Below the pieces are notes generated by a model. The model ran no database searches. It was given only the letters and a program-made list of their open reading frames with translations, and had not been told where the DNA came from. DNA of 48,224 nt from Bacteroidota bacterium (lineage in GTDB: Bacteria > Bacteroidota > Bacteroidia > JAFLBG01). Within the stretch, counting starts at the first letter, position 1. Each line of letters starts with the position of its first letter. Below, piece after piece: positions 35,473 to 41,742 of this stretch. The stretch lies in NCBI GenBank assembly GCA_017303975.1, contig JAFLBG010000027.1, forward strand, positions 1 through 48,224, read 5' to 3'. A program made the position numbers and the translations under genes.

Positions 35473-35591
35473 GAATCCGAAGGATTCCTATATGTATAAA
35501 TAAATGAAAAATAAAAAAACATACGACCCCAACGGGGTCGCACTAATGAAATGAAACGTAAATCTATAAATGTATAATCCCTTCGGGATTA
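35473..35591. repeat. single palindromic unit related to the 156-bp array
   Basis: Three hairpins occur at 51-base intervals: GAATCC-GAA-GGATTC (35473), CGACCCC-AAC-GGGGTCG (35524) and TAATCCC-TTC-GGGATTA (35575). The order and spacing match those of the array at 31377-31965, though the stem sequences differ in part with pairing preserved. Confidence 0.85.
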
Positions 35592-35658
35592 GGGTAGCTG
35601 AAGGTTGAAAAGTTAGAGAGAGGATGAAAAATTAATTTTTTAATCGTATTTTTATAAT

Positions 35659-36435
35659 GTGGAAGAACAAGGCTACATAGAAGTTAAGATTGAAGGATTA
35701 GTTGGTAACAAGCAACTAAAACCTTTAGATATTGATATTGCTGAAATAAAAGAAATAATCAACAATGTTGAAACTTTTTTGTACCCCACTAGATCTGAAA
35801 AAGCAGAACGCCCCCACATTTCTTACAAACTAGAAGAAGGATCTGCCAGAAATTTATTTTACTTACCAATATCAGGTGTACTATTATTCAATGGTTTGTT
35901 AAATGAGGTAAGCGTTAGAGGAAACATCGATTTTTTAGATAATAAACGAGCTGAAATTATTGATAAGTTTCAGAGAGAAGCAACCGAAAAAAACATAGAG
36001 ATTTCATTTTATAGCTCTTCAGGGGCTAATCCAATTCTAAAAATCAGTAAAGAAACACAATTTTTTAAAATAGCTGCATCATACATAGAAACTGAATTTG
36101 TACTGTATGGCAAGATTAATGAAGAAGGAGGGAATAATCCCAACTTTCATCTTTTAACTAAAGAATATGGAAAGTTGGTAATTAGTGCTACAGAACAGCA
36201 ACTTTTGGAAGGTGAGAAGCGGTTATTTAAAATTTATGGAGTAAGGGCAAAAGGGAAACAGAGTTTATCAGACAAGAAGCCTTTTGACCTAAAGCTTATT
36301 GATTACGTTACATACAACCCAAATTATGATGAAAATAAATTGGATTTGATTATAAAAAAAGCATCCGTAGCATGGAATGGGATTGCAAATGTAGATTTAT
36401 GGTTGCAAGGAATAAGAGGAGGAGCTAATGGATAG
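35659..36435 (+). CDS. unknown protein paired with a PIN-domain protein
   Basis: A 258-residue soluble protein starting at GTG (35659), since the adjacent ATG is in another frame and stops at once. I do not recognise the family. The N-terminal half is beta-rich with the conserved-looking stretch ISYKLEEGSARNLFYLPISG; the C-terminus has WNGIANVDLWLQGIRGGANG. No helix-turn-helix or other antitoxin DNA-binding domain is visible. Its 3' end overlaps the PIN gene by eight bases, so the two are translationally coupled and may be an unusual toxin-antitoxin or effector-sensor pair; this is inference. Confidence 0.7.
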   Translation: MEEQGYIEVKIEGLVGNKQLKPLDIDIAEIKEIINNVETFLYPTRSEKAERPHISYKLEEGSARNLFYLPISGVLLFNGLLNEVSVRGNIDFLDNKRAEIIDKFQREATEKNIEISFYSSSGANPILKISKETQFFKIAASYIETEFVLYGKINEEGGNNPNFHLLTKEYGKLVISATEQQLLEGEKRLFKIYGVRAKGKQSLSDKKPFDLKLIDYVTYNPNYDENKLDLIIKKASVAWNGIANVDLWLQGIRGGANG

Positions 36436-36898
36436 TATTTTACTAGATACTTCATTTTGCATTCGACTACTTAAAAGCAATGATGCTTTGCACCAAAATA
36501 CTAAGGAGTATTTCAAGTATTTTTTAGAACAAAAAATAGAAATGTATTTATCAAGTATCGTTATTGCGGAATACTCAGTGAAAGATGATGCAAATAATTT
36601 ACCACTTGAGTATGTAAAAATAATTCCATTTGATTTTTTTGATGGAAAAACTGCTGGCGAGTTTCATTCAATTCTTATTAATAAAAAAGAGTACGTTGCC
36701 AATATTGAACGTAATGTAATTAAAGATGATTGCAAACTGATTGCTCAAATATTCAATAGGAAAATTCAAGGATATATTACAAAGGACAAAAAGTCTTTTA
36801 ACCAAATAATCCAGCCTATTCAAACTATAAAAGGTATTAAAATAGAACTACTTGATTTCGAAATTCCATTAAAAGAATATAGAGGAGAATTGTTTTAG
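36428..36898 (+). CDS. PIN-domain ribonuclease (VapC-like)
   Basis: A 156-residue PIN-domain protein. Acidic residues expected for metal-dependent RNA cleavage are in place: Asp7 (SILLDTSF), Glu48 (VIAEYS), Asp100/Asp101 (VIKDDCKLIA) and Asp120 (YITKDKKSF). The size fits VapC-type toxins, though the partner upstream is larger than a usual VapB. It ends 12 bases before the convergent membrane protein gene. Confidence 0.82.
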   Translation: MDSILLDTSFCIRLLKSNDALHQNTKEYFKYFLEQKIEMYLSSIVIAEYSVKDDANNLPLEYVKIIPFDFFDGKTAGEFHSILINKKEYVANIERNVIKDDCKLIAQIFNRKIQGYITKDKKSFNQIIQPIQTIKGIKIELLDFEIPLKEYRGELF

Positions 36899-36909
36899 CC
36901 AGCATACTT

Positions 36910-37632
36910 CTAAGTTACCTTGGCAATTTCTTCTTGTCGCTTAAATTCTTCGTATTCATTTTTTAGTTTTGAAACTATAATCGGTGTTACCGCCGCCAAC
37001 TGGTAGCCAAATACTAATAGAAATCCCATTATAACATGTGCCATTATTAGAATGGCTAATACATAGTTATTAAAATATAGACTTTGATTGAAAACAATAA
37101 TTGATGTTATAATAGATCTAATCAATAAAATAAAATCAGTAGTATAATAGAATTTTGCTCGCTGGATTTGTTTCAGCATTCTTGCTGCCTCTTTTGAAGG
37201 AATAGATTTACTTACTTTCTCATATAAATCGAATATCCAATTTTTTCTTTTTGTTTGAATTGGTAATTTTTCTTTGAGTTGTTTATTTGTTCCTAGCAAC
37301 GTAAATGCCTCAGCAAAAGAGAAGTCAAGAATTTTTCTTTGCTGCTTCTCCCCGATTCTATCGTTAAACCACTGAAATATGAATTGAGAAGGGGCGGAGG
37401 TTAACACCCAAACAAGAAAAAAAAATCCTAATGGAATTATGAATTTTCCGTTCAGGAAAAAATCAATGATCATCTCTATAGGAAAGTTACTAGGTATAGG
37501 TAGATTTACATATATCTTCTTAATGATGGCAAACGTTATAACGGAAACAAATAGAATATTCAAAAAAGGTTTTAATAAATTATGCCCTTTTCCATGTCTA
37601 ATTAAGCTAGCTGTTTTTAAGAGTTCGTCCAT
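36910..37632 (-). CDS. membrane protein of unknown function, last gene of the XRE operon
   Basis: A 240-residue protein with about four hydrophobic segments (about residues 24-42, 62-82, 162-182, 188-215) and a basic central loop (KQLKEKLPIQTKRKNWIFDL). I recognise no family. It follows the RxxxxH protein by 21 bases on the same strand, in an operon that begins with an XRE regulator. In defence and toxin modules a last membrane gene can act as an effector, but nothing in this sequence shows a specific role. Confidence 0.6.
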   Translation of the reverse strand: MDELLKTASLIRHGKGHNLLKPFLNILFVSVITFAIIKKIYVNLPIPSNFPIEMIIDFFLNGKFIIPLGFFFLVWVLTSAPSQFIFQWFNDRIGEKQQRKILDFSFAEAFTLLGTNKQLKEKLPIQTKRKNWIFDLYEKVSKSIPSKEAARMLKQIQRAKFYYTTDFILLIRSIITSIIVFNQSLYFNNYVLAILIMAHVIMGFLLVFGYQLAAVTPIIVSKLKNEYEEFKRQEEIAKVT

Positions 37633-37653
37633 AATTTTATTTTAAGAGAGTTA

Positions 37654-38283
37654 CTAATTGTTTCTTGTGAATAGATTTGATACGAAACTCAATAATGAAA
37701 GTGCTTTATAACTATTTATTTCATTTCCATATTCATTATCTAATCCATGCATTATTCCATGTCTATTAAAATCAGAATTATATAGATGATTGTCTTCAAA
37801 AAAAGCATCAATTCCCCTAATTTCAATTAAAAGCTTTGTAATATAATCAGGCGCATTGTTTTTTTCAAGGTAGGATTTCAGTCCATCCTTTCTTTTTCTT
37901 TTTATTTTGAATAAAAATCCTTCACAAATTCCATCAGCTTGTGAAGTAAATAAAATTGTAGAAGCAAAAAACATTTTTTTATCATGACACTTTTTTGCTT
38001 GTTTAATTATCTCTTTTCTCTCGGGGAAATCAGATATAAATTCATCAATAACTCTACTAAAATTATTTTTATAATAGTTGCACATTGCTTTATCAATTGC
38101 CTCCTTGCCTTCTTTTATGACTATGGTCGTTGAGTTGAAAATATTTCCAATTGACATGGTTTTGGATATATACCATCCATTATCAGCTAATATTGAAATG
38201 CATTTATCGAAAGTATTGCGAAGGTTAGATTTTCCATTTAACGCATTTGCTAACTGTTCTAATTCTTGAGTCATTTCTTTCAC
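37654..38283 (-). CDS. RxxxxH (HEPN-like) protein of unknown function
   Basis: A 209-residue helical protein. The C-terminal part contains DFNRHGIMHGLDNEYGNEI, giving Arg174 and His179 in an RxxxxH spacing like the active site of HEPN ribonucleases; the surrounding NRHxILHGxxxxY pattern is common in uncharacterised bacterial proteins. An earlier stretch, KKCHDKKMFFASTILFTSQA, could pack against it. It is 10 bases after the PIN-like gene in the same operon. HEPN assignment is by motif only and needs structural support. Confidence 0.55.
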   Translation of the reverse strand: MKEMTQELEQLANALNGKSNLRNTFDKCISILADNGWYISKTMSIGNIFNSTTIVIKEGKEAIDKAMCNYYKNNFSRVIDEFISDFPERKEIIKQAKKCHDKKMFFASTILFTSQADGICEGFLFKIKRKRKDGLKSYLEKNNAPDYITKLLIEIRGIDAFFEDNHLYNSDFNRHGIMHGLDNEYGNEINSYKALSLLSFVSNLFTRNN

Positions 38284-38293
38284 TTTTAAAAAA

Positions 38294-38815
38294 TCACAAA
38301 TTCTTAGTCTTCAAATACTCCTTCATCGTATCACAAGGCAACTTACTTCCTTTTGCTTTCACATCTTTAATAAATTCATCACACTCCTTTTCTGTCATTA
38401 TTTTTTTGTTCATAGCTATTACTAATATGTCCATTGTCGTATAGTAGATGATGTTGTATTGTTTGCAATATGCTTTAATATCTATCAAATTGCTGCTGGC
38501 AATATAATGGTTTTGAAACCTTGCTACGGCCATACAAGCGCTTTCCCCCTCTCCAAATTGTTTTATCAAAAGAGCGTACTCCCTAATTACCTCCGTTTTA
38601 GTAGGAAATGAGATTACCGGGATTTTAAAGTGAGATATAAAATTAGTAATGGGTGTGGTTAAGCTTTTACTTCTGCATAGTTCATTCTTCACTTTGTCCA
38701 ACATTACCAACCTGTTCGGAAAAATAGCGGAGAGTTTATGTAGGCAACTTCCATTTAAAAAGTGACGGACCACATCTGCATCTAACAGTATATCCGGCTT
38801 ATTCTTCCTGCTCAT
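38294..38815 (-). CDS. PIN-like protein, third gene of the XRE-ImmA operon
   Basis: A 173-residue protein with PIN-type features: ILLDADVVRHFL (Asp12, Asp14), VKNEL (Glu45), GEGESACMAVA (Glu91), and IASSNLIDIKAY (Asp112). The order matches a four-acid nuclease core of the PIN/DUF3368 kind, although the last Asp sits in an unusual SNLID context. It overlaps the ImmA/IrrE gene by 17 bases. It is probably the RNA-cleaving component of the module, inferred from domain and coupling. Confidence 0.7.
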   Translation of the reverse strand: MSRKNKPDILLDADVVRHFLNGSCLHKLSAIFPNRLVMLDKVKNELCRSKSLTTPITNFISHFKIPVISFPTKTEVIREYALLIKQFGEGESACMAVARFQNHYIASSNLIDIKAYCKQYNIIYYTTMDILVIAMNKKIMTEKECDEFIKDVKAKGSKLPCDTMKEYLKTKNL

Positions 38816-39533
38816 TATCGTCTGCTAAATTTTCAATATCCTTTCCTATATCCTTCATTAAGCTGATAAAATGAGATTCTGAAATAATACCATTATCAAA
38901 TAATTTTTTTGCTTTGGCTCCGTAATCGCCTATTACCAGGCCTTTGTTGCCGGGTTTGTATAAAGTGGTATCGTACCCTAACAACTCTGCACTGCGAACA
39001 ACTCCTGTTGTATATTTTTCATATTTGTCAAAATCAATCAATCCCATGGCATCTAAGCGTATCAATAAAGCTCTCCTGCTGCACGCAAAATATTGTTCAA
39101 TTTTGATAATCGTAGTTAATTCAATTTTATTCTTACTCAATTCATCCTTAGGAATAAGAGACAGTAAGCACTCCTCCGGCATTAATAAATATGCTGCAAA
39201 CCAATCGGCCTCATACTCCACTTTATTTTTTTTATCAAAGTTACCTGCATTGGAAACTTCGTACACAAAATCTTTTTGAACAAACAGGTGATAAAACTCA
39301 TGCGCTATTGTAAAATGCTGTTTACTCACGCGATGATTGGAATTTATGATTATAAATTTATAATCACTATGCTTAATTGCCATTCCGGAAAAATTATCCG
39401 ACATAGGCTTAAACATGGCCATCACACCCAGTTTGGGTAACCAGCTTTTCATACGTATCGGCTCACATGCTCCAATGCCATTTCGCAAACGAAAATCGGA
39501 TGCTTCCTTTTGTAAAAAATAATTATTCGGCAT
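38799..39533 (-). CDS. ImmA/IrrE family metallopeptidase
   Basis: A 244-residue predicted zinc peptidase with HEFYH (His78, Glu79, His82) and a downstream Glu in KVEYEADWFAAYLLMPEE (about 106-108) as third ligand, the layout of ImmA/IrrE (COG2856). Such peptidases often cleave a partner XRE repressor to release genes under its control, for example ImmA on ImmR. Overlaps the XRE gene by 11 bases and the PIN-like gene by 17, so all three are translationally coupled. Confidence 0.9.
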   Translation of the reverse strand: MPNNYFLQKEASDFRLRNGIGACEPIRMKSWLPKLGVMAMFKPMSDNFSGMAIKHSDYKFIIINSNHRVSKQHFTIAHEFYHLFVQKDFVYEVSNAGNFDKKNKVEYEADWFAAYLLMPEECLLSLIPKDELSKNKIELTTIIKIEQYFACSRRALLIRLDAMGLIDFDKYEKYTTGVVRSAELLGYDTTLYKPGNKGLVIGDYGAKAKKLFDNGIISESHFISLMKDIGKDIENLADDNEQEE

Positions 39534-39861
39534 TCTTCTTTTCTAAATCAATAATTTTTAAATAATTTTTTACCACTTTTCTAAATTGAGCCAGTTCTTT
39601 CAAATCTTTTTCTTTCATCTCAGTTGCCCTAAACGCAAAAGCAACATTGGTATTGATATGATTTATATCTGTTTCAAAAAAATCAGACAGCTCAGCCCCA
39701 TATACATCCGCCAACTTTTCTAAAATTTCAACCGAAGGCTCCCTGCTATCATTTTCATAATAACTAAGCAATTCTCTTTTAATGTCTAGGAAAGAAGCCA
39801 CAGCTTCTTGAGAAAACTTATTTTTCTCCCGATATGCTTTTAATATATGTCCGATTTTCAT
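39523..39861 (-). CDS. XRE-family transcriptional regulator
   Basis: A 112-residue regulator. The ATG at 39861 (MKIGHILKAYREKN) is chosen over an upstream one at 39897 because the extension runs over the -7 box and a palindrome. The helix-turn-helix (about residues 5-60, FSQEAVASFLDIKRELLSYY, ENDSREPSVEILEKLADVYG) is followed by an acidic C-terminal linker. It probably represses its own operon through two palindromes around the promoter and is the expected substrate of the neighbouring ImmA/IrrE peptidase. Confidence 0.9.
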   Translation of the reverse strand: MKIGHILKAYREKNKFSQEAVASFLDIKRELLSYYENDSREPSVEILEKLADVYGAELSDFFETDINHINTNVAFAFRATEMKEKDLKELAQFRKVVKNYLKIIDLEKKNAE

Positions 39862-39871
39862 ATTGCTAAGA

Positions 39872-39924
39872 TTGTTACAAATATATGGAAACTTCATTTT
39901 TTAGTCAATAATTGTAACAATTAT
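39872..39924 (-). promoter_or_regulatory. operon promoter bracketed by two palindromic operators
   Basis: On the minus strand ATTG (39906-39909), a 20-base spacer and TATATTTG (39878-39885) fit the Bacteroidota promoter. A 9-base palindrome TTGTWACAA occurs at 39872-39880, overlapping the -7 box, and at 39912-39920, next to the -33 box; the second is the centre of a 17-base palindrome ATAATTGT-A-ACAATTAT (39908-39924). Spacing of the two cores is 40 bases. Confidence 0.65.
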
Positions 39925-40081
39925 ATGCAGGTTTTTATATTGGCCTGATTATCAAAAACAAATTTGTTTCAAATCCGTATTCCCCTTTCTCTATTCTCCA
40001 TTTCCTTTGGCGAAATTTTTACTGCTAAATTTGGTAGTACAGCTTGGAAAATAGAACTTTAAACAGTAATCCTATATATTT

Positions 40082-40543
40082 ATGAAGAGCAAAATAATTT
40101 ATTTCGTAGCAATTATACTATCCATTGGAGCCTCTGCCTGCAATGTAAATTCAACCAATACTTCTGCGGAAGCCGGAAAAGAGCCTTGGACAGAGGCGGA
40201 ACTTATGCCACCTGCAAAGCTAAATGAACTATTGACCTCCCAAGAGCTATTGTCTGTGGTTGTATTTAATATTGGGCCATCCGGAAAAATTAAAAATTCG
40301 GTTGAAATTGGACCAACGCAAGAACAAGAAAATTTGGAGAATCTAAAGAAGCAATTATCTACCGTTTCGAAAGACAAAGAAGTAGTAATTTATTGTGGCT
40401 GCTGTCCTTTTAAGAATTGCCCCAATATTCGCCCTGCATTTGCTTTGTTAAAAGACTTAAATTTTCAAAAGCCACGACTGTTAAATTTAGCCGATAATCT
40501 AAAGGTTGATTGGATTGACAAGGGTTATCCGATGATGGAGTAA
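40082..40543 (+). CDS. rhodanese-like lipoprotein with a multi-cysteine loop
   Basis: A 153-residue lipoprotein (lipobox IGASAC, Cys20). The body reads like a rhodanese domain (VVVFNIGPSGKIKNSVEIGP, then EVVIYCGCCPFKNCPNIRPA). The active-site loop carries four Cys (105, 107, 108, 113) rather than a single catalytic Cys, suggesting redox or metal chemistry. Likely periplasmic or at the outer membrane. Its neighbours are unrelated. Confidence 0.7.
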   Translation: MKSKIIYFVAIILSIGASACNVNSTNTSAEAGKEPWTEAELMPPAKLNELLTSQELLSVVVFNIGPSGKIKNSVEIGPTQEQENLENLKKQLSTVSKDKEVVIYCGCCPFKNCPNIRPAFALLKDLNFQKPRLLNLADNLKVDWIDKGYPMME

Positions 40544-40649
40544 GGAGAGTATTCTTGGAAATTGTTTGAGAATAATGAAGCACACAATTGGTAATTCCTT
40601 TCTATTATTCTTTTAAATTGATATTGAATTGTATTTTGGTTTTGCCAAC

Positions 40650-41075
40650 TTATTTTAATCTAATAGTTAATTTTACGTTTTCAGCATTTCCAATCTTAAA
40701 AGATACGTCCTCGAAATCTGGAGGGCCAAATGTGCCATATTTGTTTAAAGAGAATCCATATTTTTCGGTGGGTATTCCGAAATAGTTTTTATCAATTTTT
40801 TTATTATCATTAGTATCATGCCAAGTGGCAATTGCATAAGTACCGTCAGGTATATCTTTGAAGGTGTAGGTAATTTTGTTTAGTAAAGGTGTGGCAACAA
40901 CTCCGATAAATACTTTATCATAGCTGCCAAAGTCGCTTTTTTGGTTATATAGCCCGATTTGAATTTTCCCATTAGTATTTTGTATGCCTTCAATGGTCAA
41001 AGCAATGGTGCTTGTTTGAGCCACAGCTAGATGGGCTAATGTAAAAAGCAATAGTAAGAAAACTAATAGTCTCAT
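40650..41075 (-). CDS. DUF2141 secreted protein
   Basis: A 141-residue protein with a signal peptide (cleavage after AHLAVAQ) and a compact beta domain matching DUF2141: STIALTIEGIQNTNGKIQIG, then DGTYAIATWHDTNDNKKID, NYFGIPTEKYGFS and FGPPDFEDVSFKIG. The function of the family is not known. Convergent to the rhodanese-like gene. Confidence 0.85.
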   Translation of the reverse strand: MRLLVFLLLLFTLAHLAVAQTSTIALTIEGIQNTNGKIQIGLYNQKSDFGSYDKVFIGVVATPLLNKITYTFKDIPDGTYAIATWHDTNDNKKIDKNYFGIPTEKYGFSLNKYGTFGPPDFEDVSFKIGNAENVKLTIRLK

Positions 41076-41234
41076 TGTATTCTATTTTCTATTGTAATTA
41101 TCAGATCTATGCTTCCTTAGCATTTTTTAAACCCCCTTTTGCTATTTATATAGTTTTTAATTGTTGCTTAAGATGGAAAAAAAATGTGATGAAATTGTTT
41201 TAAAAAGACAACATTGTCGGCACCAACAAAAACA

Positions 41235-41267
41235 AAACCCCTGAAATGAATTACATTACAGGGGTTT
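41235..41267 (-). terminator. terminator of tRNA-Cys
   Basis: A 9-bp stem (AAACCCCTG with CAGGGGTTT) extended by AATG/CATT, followed on the minus strand by GGGTTTTGTTTTTGTTG. It lies 15 bases past the 3' end of the tRNA. Confidence 0.8.
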
Positions 41268-41281
41268 ATTGTTTTAAGTAG

Positions 41282-41352
41282 AGGTCCCGTGCGGATTCGA
41301 ACCGCAGTAGGAGCTTTTGCAGAGCTCAGCCTAGCCACTCGGCCACAGGACC
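41282..41352 (-). tRNA. tRNA-Cys (anticodon GCA)
   Basis: On the minus strand: acceptor GGTCCTG with CGGGACC plus discriminator T, anticodon stem GAGCT / AGCTC with loop CTGCAAA (anticodon GCA), and T arm TGCGG-TTCGAAT-CCGCA. The total is 71 bases, as expected for a Cys tRNA with a short variable loop. Confidence 0.95.
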
Positions 41353-41742
41353 TTATTTATTTAAGAATTAAAGTTTTATTAATTCTAATAATGCAATGCA
41401 AAGGTAAGGATTATTTTTCAAAAAAAGATATTTGTCAATGTCTTTAGAGAATACTTGCAATGAGGCTGGTTGATTGAAGCTAATTGTGTTGTATGTATTG
41501 AACCAATATGTATTGTAGTTGTTTATAAAATAGGGGCTAAGTTGGTTAAAAACCTTTTGATTTTAGCCATAATCTGTGGTCTGATTGCGCTATTTTAAGA
41601 AAAAAATTAAATACATTTGCATTGCAAAATTGTAAGTTGTTTGCGTGCCATTGCAGCACACAAAAAAAACAACGAAACAAAATGCCTAAACTTTAAATCT
41701 GCTTTTTTTGAGTAGATTATTAAACACAAACAGAATAAGAAA
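41353..41742. other. long intergenic stretch before the CocE-type hydrolase gene
   Basis: This 390-base stretch holds no protein gene. On the plus strand TACATTTG (41612-41619) matches a -7 element, but the best upstream ATTG (41584) is 24 bases away, so the promoter is only partly supported. It leaves a leader of about 115 bases before the ATG. On the minus strand TACCTTTG (41399-41406) lies 46 bases before tRNA-Cys and could be its -7 box. Confidence 0.4.

Noticed and set aside
39862-39897. Longer start for the XRE regulator
   Set aside because: The extra 12 codons cover the -7 box and an operator-like palindrome, so they are probably not translated.
40588-40785. 65-codon plus-strand frame opposite the DUF2141 gene
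   Set aside because: It is a shadow of the well-supported DUF2141 gene and its 3' flank.
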